NCBI GenBank assembly: GCA_049603835.1
Contig: JBMYSZ010000014.1
Span: 1-64,000, forward strand
DNA length: 64,000 bases
Reading direction: 5' to 3'
DNA from: Mangrovicoccus sp049603835
Lineage (GTDB): Bacteria > Pseudomonadota > Alphaproteobacteria > Rhodobacterales > Rhodobacteraceae
A model generated the notes under the pieces. It was not told where the DNA came from. It was given only the letters and a program-made list of their open reading frames with translations, and made no database searches. The translations under genes and the position numbers were made by a program. Positions 42,312 to 50,013 of the stretch are shown piece after piece. Every line of letters starts with the position of its first letter. Within the stretch, counting starts at the first letter, position 1.

Positions 42312-43274
42312 ATGAAACGCCGCCAATTTCTTTCGCTTGCTCCTGCTGTGACATTGGGCACGCTGGGTGTCTCTTTCTTGCCTGCTTCGACTGCTCGCGC
42401 TGAGGGCAAGGGGACGCAATTCACCGCTGTTCAGCGATTTTCTCTCGGAGACTGGACCGTCACGGCTTTGGGTGATGGCTATCTTCCTCTCGGGGAGGGC
42501 GTCTTGCAGGGCATCACCACCGAAGCCGCCAAAGAATTGGCAGCCGCCGCCTATTTCGACACGGATAATATGGTCGTGGGTGTGAATGCTTATGTGGTTG
42601 AGACCGGCTCTGACCTGATCTTAATCGATGTGGGCACTGGCACGGCTTTTGGCCCGACCTTGGGGCTCTTGGCCAATAACCTGAAGGCCGCCGGTTATGC
42701 GCCGGAGGATGCGACGACAATCCTAGCGACCCATTTGCACCCGGACCATATTGGCGGCTGCTTGATCGATGGGGCGAACCCGTTTGTGAATGCCAAAATG
42801 GTCGCGACTCAGGCCGATTTTGATTTCTTCACCTCCGACGAAATCCGCGCCCAAGCACCCGAAGCCTTTCGCGGCTTTTTCGATCTGGCCAAAGCTGTCA
42901 CCGGATTTTTTGCCGATAAGCTGACCTTGATCGGCGCAGCTGAGGTGAGCGTGGCGCCGGGTATCACGGCTATTCCGCTACCCGGCCATACGCTAGGCCA
43001 TGTGGGCTATATGCTGGAAAGCGGCGGTGAGAGCCTGCTGATTTGGGGCGATGTGCTGCATGTGCCGGGGGTCCAATTCGCCCGCCCGGATGTGACGGTT
43101 GCCTTTGATATAGACCAAGAGACCGCCCGCAAAACCCGTATGGCGATTTTGGATCAGGTGGCCACGGATCGCCAATTGGTGGCCGGGATGCATATGAGTT
43201 TCCCAGGCTTTGGCTATGTGGAAAAGGCGGCCGAAGGCTATCGTTTTGTGCCAGCGCCTTGGCGGTTTAGCTAA
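42312..43274 (+). CDS. Tat-exported metallo-beta-lactamase-fold hydrolase
   Basis: A 320-aa protein with a twin-arginine signal peptide (KRRQFLSLAP at 2-11, hydrophobic core, cleavage near ARA-EG) and an MBL-fold domain. The metal motif is THLHPDHIGG (His-x-His-x-Asp-His), followed by the later ligand in PLPGHTLGHVGY and the Asp in LLIWGDVLH. Tat export implies the metal is loaded in the cytoplasm. Substrate is unknown; MBL-fold periplasmic proteins include lactonases, phosphodiesterases and glyoxalases. The start follows GGAGGGCCGC. A perfect dyad precedes it. Confidence 0.85.
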   Translation: MKRRQFLSLAPAVTLGTLGVSFLPASTARAEGKGTQFTAVQRFSLGDWTVTALGDGYLPLGEGVLQGITTEAAKELAAAAYFDTDNMVVGVNAYVVETGSDLILIDVGTGTAFGPTLGLLANNLKAAGYAPEDATTILATHLHPDHIGGCLIDGANPFVNAKMVATQADFDFFTSDEIRAQAPEAFRGFFDLAKAVTGFFADKLTLIGAAEVSVAPGITAIPLPGHTLGHVGYMLESGGESLLIWGDVLHVPGVQFARPDVTVAFDIDQETARKTRMAILDQVATDRQLVAGMHMSFPGFGYVEKAAEGYRFVPAPWRFS

Positions 43275-43419
43275 AATCTGCGCGGTCTTGGTCAGGGAAT
43301 GCTGGGGCCGCGAAGCATGTGACGTGGAGCGCCAAGCAGTTCTGCTTTTTCCGCGACAGCGGGCTAGCGGGGCACTGCATCCAAAAACATGAATGCAATC
43401 GAGCTAGAGTGAGCAGAAA

Positions 43420-43719
43420 ATGTCCTTGATCCCCGCGAGCCAAAACCTCTTTATTGTTGATATCCACTACATCGTACCGCTCGATGAAATCGAAGCTGAG
43501 CTTGAGCCTCATGTGGAATTTCTCAATAAAAATTACGCGTCTGGCTGCTTCATCGCATCTGGTCCCAAAGTCCCCCGTACTGGTGGAGTGATCATTGCTA
43601 CTGCAGAAAGCCCGGAGTCCCTGATGCAAATTCTGGCGTCGGACCCGTTCCATGCAAAGAAACTCGCTAAATACACTGTTACTGAATTTCGACCCGCGAT
43701 GAAGGCCTCTCAGTTATAA
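43420..43719 (+). CDS. YciI-like protein
   Basis: A 99-aa small alpha/beta protein of the YciI type. The pattern FIVDIHYIVPLDEIEAELEPHVEFLNKNYASGCFIASGP and the DPFHAKKLAKYTVTEFRP end follow the family (a conserved His and Asp around the presumed active site). Family members are small putative enzymes, often related to chlorophenol or unknown chemistry. It is 145 bp after the MBL-fold gene and 186 bp before rplO, in the same direction, occupying the place where rpmD would stand in a canonical spc operon. Confidence 0.75.
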   Translation: MSLIPASQNLFIVDIHYIVPLDEIEAELEPHVEFLNKNYASGCFIASGPKVPRTGGVIIATAESPESLMQILASDPFHAKKLAKYTVTEFRPAMKASQL

Positions 43720-43905
43720 TTTGGGCGAAGCGGAGGGGTCTTGATAGGCAGGAGCCGCGCAGCAAAATCGCTTTCCCCCTTGCTCTTGCGCCTCATCCTC
43801 GGTAAAGCCCGCCAGTGGCTCAGGCGAGCTGCAGTATAAAAACCAAGAAATGCCGTGTTGGCCCCATCACGCTTCGGGGGGTCGTTCCGGCTTAGGAGAA
43901 GCGCT

Positions 43906-44445
43906 ATGAAACTGCACGAGTTGCGGGACAATCCGGGAGCAGCCCGGAAAAAGAAACGTGTTGGCCGTGGACCTGGCTCTGGCAAGGGTAAAACCGCCGG
44001 CCGTGGTATCAAAGGTCAGAAATCCCGTTCGGGTGTTGCGATCAAAGGTTACGAGGGTGGCCAGATGCCGCTCTATCAGCGTCTTCCGAAGCGCGGCTTT
44101 AACAAGCCGAACCGGAAAAAATTCGCTGTCGTCAATCTGGGCCTGATCCAGAAATTCATCGAAGAGGGCAAGCTCGACGCAAGCCAGCCGATCACCGAAG
44201 ATGTTTTGGTGGCCTCTGGTCTGGTGCGCCGCAAGCTCGATGGTGTTCGTATCCTTGGCAAATTGGCCGGCACTGTGAATGACGAAGGCGAGCTGCTGCT
44301 CACCGATTTCGCTCAGAAACTGGACATCACCGTCACTGGCGCGTCCAAAGGCGCAATCGAACTGGTTGAGAAAGCGGGCGGCAGCCTGAAAACAACCGGC
44401 GTTGCGGCAGAAACCGAAGCGGCAGAAGCGCCCGCAGAGGCCTAA
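43906..44445 (+). CDS. rplO: 50S ribosomal protein L15
   Basis: A 179-aa L15. It begins MKLHELRDNPGAARKKKRVGRGPGSGKGKTAGRG, the canonical glycine/basic N-terminal extension, and continues with KRGFNKPNR and the C-terminal globular domain. The protein is longer than the E. coli form (144) because of an Ala/Glu-rich C-terminal tail (AAETEAAEAPAEA), common in this order. The ATG at 43906 follows TTAGGAGAAGCGCT. It opens the rplO-secY-adk set. Confidence 0.97.
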   Translation: MKLHELRDNPGAARKKKRVGRGPGSGKGKTAGRGIKGQKSRSGVAIKGYEGGQMPLYQRLPKRGFNKPNRKKFAVVNLGLIQKFIEEGKLDASQPITEDVLVASGLVRRKLDGVRILGKLAGTVNDEGELLLTDFAQKLDITVTGASKGAIELVEKAGGSLKTTGVAAETEAAEAPAEA

Positions 44446-44492
44446 CCACTTGTGGGCCGCGCTCTTGCGGCTTAAATCTCCACAAGGCTTTT

Positions 44493-44525
44493 GCGCCGCC
44501 GACCGCTTCCCCGGTTTGGCGGCGC
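44493..44525 (+). other. Hairpin between rplO and secY
   Basis: GCGCCGCC and GGCGGCGC are perfect 8-bp complements around a 17-base loop, in the 100-bp gap upstream of secY. There is no T-run; it may be an mRNA processing or attenuation element. Confidence 0.4.
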
Positions 44526-44545
44526 CTTACTAACAGAGAGACGGC

Positions 44546-45901
44546 ATGGCTTCAGCAGCGGAACAGATGGCCCAAAACCTCAGCTGGGGGGCCTTCGGCA
44601 AGGCCACCGAGCTGCGCCAGCGGATCCTTTTCACCATTGGTCTTTTGATCGTCTACCGTGTCGGGACTTATATCCCGGTGCCTGGTATCGACGGCAATGA
44701 GCTTCGCGCCTTTATGGAGCAAGCGACCGCAGGGATCGGCGGTATCCTCAATATGTTTACCGGCGGTGCGATTTCCCGGATGGGGATCTTCGCGCTTGGG
44801 ATCATGCCGTATATTTCGGCCTCGATCATCATTCAGCTTCTGGGCGCCATGTGGGAGCCTCTGATCCAGCTGAAGAAAGAGGGCGAGCAGGGGCGCAAAA
44901 AGCTCAACCAATATACCCGCTACGGCACTGTGGCTCTGGCGCTGTTCCAGTCTTATGGTCTGGCGGTCAGCCTGGAAAGCGGCGGTTTGGCCCATGATCC
45001 GGGTTGGTTCTTCCGCATTGCCTGCATGATCACTTTGGTGGGCGGTACAATGTTCCTGATGTGGCTGGGTGAGCAGATCACCGCGCGCGGCATCGGCAAT
45101 GGTATCTCGCTGATCATCTTTGTGGGCATCATCGCAGAATTCCCAGCAGCGCTTGGCAATTTCTTTGTCCAAGGTCGCGCGGGCGTCATCAGCGTGCCGG
45201 TTCTGATCGGTGTGATCTTGATGCTGATCGGCACGATTGCCTTTGTGGTCTTCATGGAACGTGCCTTGCGCAAGATCCATATCCAGTATCCGCGTCGCCA
45301 GGTGGGGATGAAAGTCTATGACGGCGGCTCTAGCCATTTGCCGGTCAAGGTGAACCCGGCGGGTGTGATCCCGGCGATCTTTGCCTCATCGCTACTGCTT
45401 TTGCCGACCACATTAGCGACCTTCTCGGGCAGCCAAACCGGCCCGATCATGTCGACGATCCTTGCGTATTTTGGCCCTGGCCAGCCGCTCTACCTGCTGT
45501 TCTTTACGGCAATGATCGTCTTTTTCACCTATTTCTACACCCAGAACGTCGCCTTCAAGACGGAAGAGGTAGCTGAAAATTTGAAGAATCAGGGTGGATT
45601 CGTCCCAGGGATTCGCCCAGGCAAACGCACTGAAGAGTATTTGAACTATGTCGTGGTGCGACTGCTTGTCCTTGGTTCCTCTTATCTGGCGCTGGTTTGC
45701 TTGCTTCCTGAGGTCATGCGGTCGCAGTTGGCAATTCCATTCTATTTCGGCGGTACGTCTGTCCTTATTGTCGTGTCTGTCACAATGGACACAATCCAAC
45801 AGGTCCAGTCGCATTTACTTGCGCATCAATATGAGGGCCTGATCGAAAAGTCACAACTCCGGGGCAAAAAACGGGGTAAAAAGGGGACAGCACGGCGATG
45901 A
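44546..45901 (+). CDS. secY: Preprotein translocase subunit SecY
   Basis: A 451-aa polytopic inner-membrane channel subunit of the Sec translocase. Ten membrane segments can be traced; landmarks are the early RVGTYIPVPGIDGNELRAF, the loop YTRYGTVALAL, the cytoplasmic PRRQVGMKVYDGGSSHLPVKVNPAGVIP region (ribosome and SecA contact), and FVPGIRPGKRTEEYLN. Length and topology are normal. Its stop overlaps the adk start (ATGA). Confidence 0.97.
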   Translation: MASAAEQMAQNLSWGAFGKATELRQRILFTIGLLIVYRVGTYIPVPGIDGNELRAFMEQATAGIGGILNMFTGGAISRMGIFALGIMPYISASIIIQLLGAMWEPLIQLKKEGEQGRKKLNQYTRYGTVALALFQSYGLAVSLESGGLAHDPGWFFRIACMITLVGGTMFLMWLGEQITARGIGNGISLIIFVGIIAEFPAALGNFFVQGRAGVISVPVLIGVILMLIGTIAFVVFMERALRKIHIQYPRRQVGMKVYDGGSSHLPVKVNPAGVIPAIFASSLLLLPTTLATFSGSQTGPIMSTILAYFGPGQPLYLLFFTAMIVFFTYFYTQNVAFKTEEVAENLKNQGGFVPGIRPGKRTEEYLNYVVVRLLVLGSSYLALVCLLPEVMRSQLAIPFYFGGTSVLIVVSVTMDTIQQVQSHLLAHQYEGLIEKSQLRGKKRGKKGTARR

Positions 45902-46479
45902 ACATTATTCTTTTGGGACCGCCCGGCGCAGGTAAAGGGACTCAGGCAACTCGTCTGATCGAAAGCCACGGGATGGTTCAGCTTTCCACGGGCGACATGC
46001 TGCGCGCAGCGGTAGCGGCAGAGACCGAGGTCGGTCTTAAAGCCAAAGCCATCATGGAAGCAGGGGATCTGGTCACCGACGAGATCGTGATCGGTATCGT
46101 TTCGGATCGTTTGGAAGAGGACGATGTAAAGGCCGCCAATGGCGTGATCTTTGACGGTTTCCCACGCACCACCGCGCAGGCAGAGGCGCTTGACGCGCTT
46201 TTGGCTGATAAGGGCCTTAGCCTGGATACGGTCGTGGAAATGAAAGTACCCGATGAGCTATTGGTTGGTCGGATCGAAACCCGCGCACGGGAAACCGGCG
46301 GGACGCGCGCTGATGATAATGCAGATATTCTTAAGAAGCGTCTGACCAATTATCACCGCGATACCGCGCCGCTGGTCGAGTATTACTCTGCTGCGGGCAA
46401 GCTGAAAACCGTCGATGGTGCGCAAAGCATCGATGACGTGACCGCAGCGATTGCTGGTGCTCTGAAAGAAGACGCCTAA
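45898..46479 (+). CDS. adk: Adenylate kinase
   Basis: A 193-aa nucleoside monophosphate kinase (AMP + ATP to 2 ADP). Motifs: LLGPPGAGKGTQA (P-loop at 5-17), LSTGDMLRAAV, DGFPRTTAQAE and the LID region around ETRARETGGTRADDNADILKKRL. The LID lacks the zinc-finger cysteines of long forms and is short, as in many alphaproteobacteria. It is translationally coupled to secY and followed by a terminator. Confidence 0.96.
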   Translation: MNIILLGPPGAGKGTQATRLIESHGMVQLSTGDMLRAAVAAETEVGLKAKAIMEAGDLVTDEIVIGIVSDRLEEDDVKAANGVIFDGFPRTTAQAEALDALLADKGLSLDTVVEMKVPDELLVGRIETRARETGGTRADDNADILKKRLTNYHRDTAPLVEYYSAAGKLKTVDGAQSIDDVTAAIAGALKEDA

Positions 46480-46512
46480 ATTCGGCGCCTTTTTGGGCAG
46501 AAGCAAAAGATG

Positions 46513-46538
46513 AAGGGGCCCCTGGGGGCCTCTTTTTT
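46513..46538 (+). terminator. Terminator of the rplO-secY-adk transcript
   Basis: AAGGGGCC and GGCCTCTT (with one G-T pair) form a GC-rich stem around a six-base loop, followed by TTTTTT. It begins 34 bp after the adk stop; its T-run abuts the stop of the minus-strand DUF2798 gene. Confidence 0.75.
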
Positions 46539-46794
46539 ATTCGCCAACTGATTGATAGCGCGGCGTCTCAAATCTGCGCGTAATTTGTGCAGCCAGCCAA
46601 AAGGCCAGGGGGCCTATGCCCAGCGACAGGGTGAAGGCAATTGGAAAGGCGACCGCAAAGCGGCTTAGCCATTGCGAGACCCAGCCGGGTGCAAAATGGC
46701 TGGGCAGGGCGGTGAAAATTCCGGTCATCAAGAAGGCCATCATGGCCGCGATAAGGAATTGGGCAAGAATTACAGTGGTCTTACTAGGGGGCAT
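46537..46794 (-). CDS. DUF2798 small membrane protein
   Basis: An 85-aa protein with two membrane helices: FLIAAMMAFLMTGIFTAL (about 12-29) and FAVAFPIAFTLSLGIGPLAFWLA (about 46-68), matching the DUF2798 pattern. Function is unknown. The start at 46794 follows GGAG with six-base spacing and is preferred to one at 46824 that lacks a ribosome site. It is on the opposite strand from the surrounding ribosomal-protein genes, separating adk from rpsM. Confidence 0.75.
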   Translation of the reverse strand: MPPSKTTVILAQFLIAAMMAFLMTGIFTALPSHFAPGWVSQWLSRFAVAFPIAFTLSLGIGPLAFWLAAQITRRFETPRYQSVGE

Positions 46795-47262
46795 ACATGT
46801 CTCCGTTATATCTATAGGGGGCATAGCATTGATCCCGCAGCCCCCAGAAAGGCTGCCGTGGGATCACCTAGGGCGACTAACTCCCATCTTTAACGGATGG
46901 TGCCCGGGATAACCGTACCGGACATGCGTTTTTCGGCTATCCGTCATTTAGGGCGTGGACCCCATGCGGTCAAGCCAGGCGCGACACAGAGTATATTTGC
47001 CAAAACCGGTCGGTCATGGCATGCTAGTCCAATCGAGTTCCTGCCGTTTAGGCTTTCTTTGCAAGTGCTGAGCTTTCAGCCCTTGACCTTATCTCTGATT
47101 CTCCATATTCCACGGCTTCTCAGACGAGAATCGGCTTGACTCGTGTTTCCCAAAACATGGCGAAGGCGACACATACGACCGCGCTTCCAGCCGGATGGCT
47201 ATGGCCGCGCGTTGTGAAAAAAGGTTCTGGAGCTACGGAACCGCAACGAAAGGAAAAGATAC
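46795..47262. other. Region upstream of rpsM
   Basis: A 468-bp gap between the DUF2798 start and rpsM. I see no gene here. It contains a promoter candidate at 47083 and probably an untranslated leader of about 145 bases for the rpsM-rplQ operon, in which autogenous control by S4 or S13 sites could lie, but I could not identify a specific structure. Confidence 0.45.
47083..47111 (+). promoter_or_regulatory. Promoter candidate for rpsM-rpsK-rpoA-rplQ
   Basis: TTGACC, 17 bases, TATTCC. The -35 matches five of six and the -10 four of six positions of the housekeeping sigma consensus, with ideal spacing, 152 bp before the rpsM start. Confidence 0.5.
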
Positions 47263-47631
47263 GTGGCACGTATTGCCGGCGTTAACATCCCCACCGCCAA
47301 GCGCGTTCCTATCGCGCTGACTTATATTCATGGCATCGGCCCGGCCGTTGCTGAAAGCATCTGCGAAGCTGTTGGTATCGAGCGCACTCGTCGTGTTAAC
47401 GAGCTGAGCGACGCTGAAGTTCTCGCAATCCGCGAACATATCGACGCAAACCACACCGTAGAAGGTGACCTGCGCCGTGAAGTTCAGATGAACATCAAAC
47501 GTCTGATGGATCTGGGCTGCTATCGTGGTCTGCGCCATCGTCGCAACCTGCCGGTGCGTGGTCAGCGGACCCACACCAATGCTCGTACCCGTAAGGGCCC
47601 GGCGAAACCAATCGCTGGTAAGAAGAAGTAA
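47263..47631 (+). CDS. rpsM: 30S ribosomal protein S13
   Basis: A 122-aa S13 starting at GTG (preceded by AAAGGAAAAG). Core motifs: ARIAGVNIPTAKRVPIALTYIHGIG at the start, then LRREVQMNIKRLMDLGCYRGLRHRRNLPVRGQRTHTNARTRKGP in outline. Length is normal. First gene of the alpha operon segment. Confidence 0.97.
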   Translation: MARIAGVNIPTAKRVPIALTYIHGIGPAVAESICEAVGIERTRRVNELSDAEVLAIREHIDANHTVEGDLRREVQMNIKRLMDLGCYRGLRHRRNLPVRGQRTHTNARTRKGPAKPIAGKKK

Positions 47632-47646
47632 GGGAGAGCAGGCAAA

Positions 47647-48042
47647 ATGGCACGCGATACCCGCCGCGCTGGCGGCAAGAAAAAAGAGCGGAAGAATATT
47701 GCAGCCGGTGTGGCGCATGTGAATTCCACGTTCAACAACACCAAAATCCTGATCTCTGACGTGCAGGGCAATGCGATCTCTTGGTCCTCTGCTGGCACTA
47801 TGGGCTTCAAAGGTTCGCGGAAATCCACGCCTTACGCGGCGCAGATGGCTGCGGAAGATGCAGGCCGCAAGGCTCAGGATCACGGCGTGAAAACTTTGGA
47901 AGTCGAAGTTCAGGGCCCTGGCTCTGGCCGGGAAAGCGCTCTGCGCGCCCTGGCAGCGATTGGTTTCAACATCACCTCGATCCGTGACGTGACCCCGATT
48001 GCTCATAACGGCTGCCGTCCGCCGAAGCGCCGCCGCGTCTAA
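47647..48042 (+). CDS. rpsK: 30S ribosomal protein S11
   Basis: A 131-aa S11. Motifs: HVNSTFNNTKILISDVQGNAISWSSAG, GPGSGRESALRALAAIGFNITSIRDVTPIAHNGCRPPKRRRV in outline, the standard basic C-terminus. It lies 15 bp after rpsM. Confidence 0.97.
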   Translation: MARDTRRAGGKKKERKNIAAGVAHVNSTFNNTKILISDVQGNAISWSSAGTMGFKGSRKSTPYAAQMAAEDAGRKAQDHGVKTLEVEVQGPGSGRESALRALAAIGFNITSIRDVTPIAHNGCRPPKRRRV

Positions 48043-48061
48043 GGCAAAAAGAAGAATTCTG

Positions 48062-48085
48062 ATGGCCGGGCTTTGCTCCGGCCAT
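48062..48085 (+). other. Hairpin between rpsK and rpoA
   Basis: ATGGCCGG and CCGGCCAT are perfect 8-bp complements around an eight-base loop, 19 bp after the rpsK stop. Without a T-run it is likely an mRNA stability or processing site. Confidence 0.4.
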
Positions 48086-48155
48086 TGGCGTGAAAAATCC
48101 TCGGGTGTCCTTGACTTAGGAGCATGGGTGAAGGACTTGCATGGAGGCGACAGGC

Positions 48156-49172
48156 ATGATCCAAAAAAACTGGCAAGAACTTATTAAGCCGATGCAGCTG
48201 GAAGTACGGCCCGGGTCCGACCCGAGCCGCCAAGCGACATTGGTTGCGGAACCGCTAGAGCGCGGTTTTGGTCTGACTTTGGGCAATGCGTTGCGCCGGG
48301 TCCTGATGTCGTCGCTGCAAGGTGCTGCGATCACCAGCGTGCAAATTGACAATGTTTTGCATGAATTTTCTTCGGTTGCCGGTGTGCGCGAAGATGTGAC
48401 CGATATCGTGCTGAACCTTAAAGGCGTGTCCATCAAGATGGAAGTGGAAGGTCCGAAGCGTCTGACCATTCAAGCCAAAGGCCCAGGTGCTGTGACCGCG
48501 GGTCAGATCTCGGAAAGCGCCGGGATTGAGGTTCTCAACCGGGACCACGTGATCTGTCACCTCGATGACGGCGCGGATCTGTTCATGGATATGACCGTGA
48601 ATATCGGCAAAGGCTATGTGGCTGCGGATAAAAACCGCCCCGAAGATGCGCCGATTGGCCTGATCCCGATCGATGCGATCTATTCGCCGGTGAAAAAGGT
48701 TTCCTATGACGTGCAGCCGACTCGCGAGGGCCAGGTGCTGGACTATGACAAGCTGACCATGAAAGTGGAAACCGATGGCTCGGTGACCCCGGATGATGCT
48801 GTCGCTTATGCGGCGCGGATCCTGCAAGATCAGCTGCAAGTCTTCGTGAACTTTGAAGAGCCTGAATCCGCACGCAGCGAGTCTGAGGATGATGGGTTGG
48901 AGTTCAACCCGCTTCTGTTGAAGAAGGTCGACGAGCTGGAGCTGTCGGTCCGTTCGGCGAATTGCCTGAAGAACGACAATATCGTCTATATCGGCGATCT
49001 GATCCAGAAAACCGAAGCAGAGATGCTGCGCACGCCGAATTTCGGTCGGAAGTCTTTGAACGAGATCAAAGAGGTTCTGTCGGGCATGGGTCTGCATCTG
49101 GGTATGGATGTCGAGGACTGGCCGCCGGACAATATCGAAGACCTGGCCAAGAAATACGAAGATCAGTTCTAA
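48156..49172 (+). CDS. rpoA: RNA polymerase alpha subunit
   Basis: A 338-aa alpha subunit. The N-terminal assembly domain has GFGLTLGNALRRVLMSSLQGAAITSVQIDNVLHEFSSVAGVREDV in outline, and the C-terminal domain has LLKKVDELELSVRSANCLKNDNIVYIGDLIQKTEAEMLRTPNFGRKSLNEIKEVL, again in outline, which contacts UP elements and activators. The ATG at 48156 follows GGAGG and gives the family's usual length; an in-frame ATG at 48141 would add five residues. A long inverted repeat follows the stop. Confidence 0.97.
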   Translation: MIQKNWQELIKPMQLEVRPGSDPSRQATLVAEPLERGFGLTLGNALRRVLMSSLQGAAITSVQIDNVLHEFSSVAGVREDVTDIVLNLKGVSIKMEVEGPKRLTIQAKGPGAVTAGQISESAGIEVLNRDHVICHLDDGADLFMDMTVNIGKGYVAADKNRPEDAPIGLIPIDAIYSPVKKVSYDVQPTREGQVLDYDKLTMKVETDGSVTPDDAVAYAARILQDQLQVFVNFEEPESARSESEDDGLEFNPLLLKKVDELELSVRSANCLKNDNIVYIGDLIQKTEAEMLRTPNFGRKSLNEIKEVLSGMGLHLGMDVEDWPPDNIEDLAKKYEDQF

Positions 49173-49174
49173 GA

Positions 49175-49240
49175 GTAGGGTGGGCAATTTGCCCACCGCT
49201 TGTTAGAGCACCAGCAAGATGGGCAAATTTCCCATCCTAC
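49175..49240. repeat. Dispersed long inverted repeat, copy 2
   Basis: Arms 49175-49197 and 49218-49240 pair over 23 bases with three mismatches around a 20-base loop, with the same GTAGG-TGGGC-AATTTGCCCA core as the element at 21036. It starts two bases after the rpoA stop codon, inside the rpoA-rplQ gap. The transcript could fold here and affect rplQ expression. Confidence 0.85.
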
Positions 49241-49326
49241 ACCAAGCCGGGCAATTCCGCCCCAATAAGGAGGTCTCCGCACCGCATGGAGGCCGGACAA
49301 AGCACAAAACCGAAAGGACCAAAATT

Positions 49327-49746
49327 ATGCGTCACGCACGTGGCTATCGCCGCCTAAACCGCACCCACGAACACCGCAAAGCTCTTTGGGCGAATATGGC
49401 GGGCTCTTTGATCGAGCATGAGCAGATCAAAACCACTCTGCCGAAAGCAAAAGAACTCCGCCGCGTGGTGGAAAAGCTTGTCACTCTGGGCAAGCGCGGT
49501 GATCTGCATGCCCGCCGCAACGCCGCAGCGCGTCTGAAGCAAGACGCCCATGTTGCGAAACTCTTCGACGTTCTCGGCCCGCGCTACAAAGACCGCAATG
49601 GCGGCTATGTTCGCGTTCTGAAAGCCGGTTTCCGCTATGGCGATATGGCGCCCATGGCGATCATCGAATTCGTTGACCGCGATCCGGAAGCCAAAGGCGC
49701 AGCTGACAAAGCCCGTGTTGAGGCTGAGGAAGCTCTGGAAGATTAA
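49327..49746 (+). CDS. rplQ: 50S ribosomal protein L17
   Basis: A 139-aa L17: MRHARGYRRLNRTHEHRKALWANMAGSLIEHEQIKTTLPKAKELR at the N-terminus in outline and GGYVRVLKAGFRYGDMAPMAIIEFVDRD in the second half. The C-terminal extension (EAKGAADKARVEAEEALED) is acidic, as in related bacteria. The ATG follows AAAGGACC; about 110 bases of open frame before it are not L17. Last gene of the operon. Confidence 0.97.
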   Translation: MRHARGYRRLNRTHEHRKALWANMAGSLIEHEQIKTTLPKAKELRRVVEKLVTLGKRGDLHARRNAAARLKQDAHVAKLFDVLGPRYKDRNGGYVRVLKAGFRYGDMAPMAIIEFVDRDPEAKGAADKARVEAEEALED

Positions 49747-49783
49747 GATCTTCGACCGTCTACAAGAGCGACGGGATGTTTTG

Positions 49784-49809
49784 AAAGCCGGCCTTCGGGT
49801 CGGCTTTTT
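49784..49809 (+). terminator. Intrinsic terminator of the alpha operon
   Basis: AAAGCCGGCC, a TTCG tetraloop and GGTCGGCTTT form a stable stem (one G-T pair) followed by TT. A classical terminator after rplQ. Confidence 0.85.
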
Positions 49810-50013
49810 CCGTTTTTACACTTTCGAATAGGTGGATATACGTCTGGCAGGGGATGCTATCCTTTCCCTAAGGGGCGTGAAACACAGTTAATCATTAAAC
49901 CCGTGGCAATAGAAAACACGCCCTGAGCTGGCGCATTGTTTCCCTATTGCCTTGCCAGGGATGTGGGAAAATCGCGGCTAGCCTGTCTTGGGGCTTCACC
50001 GATAGGGACACCC

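Noticed and set aside
48255..49196. A 313-codon minus-strand frame across rpoA
   Set aside because: Antisense to rpoA, and its start falls in the repeat element; no recognisable product.
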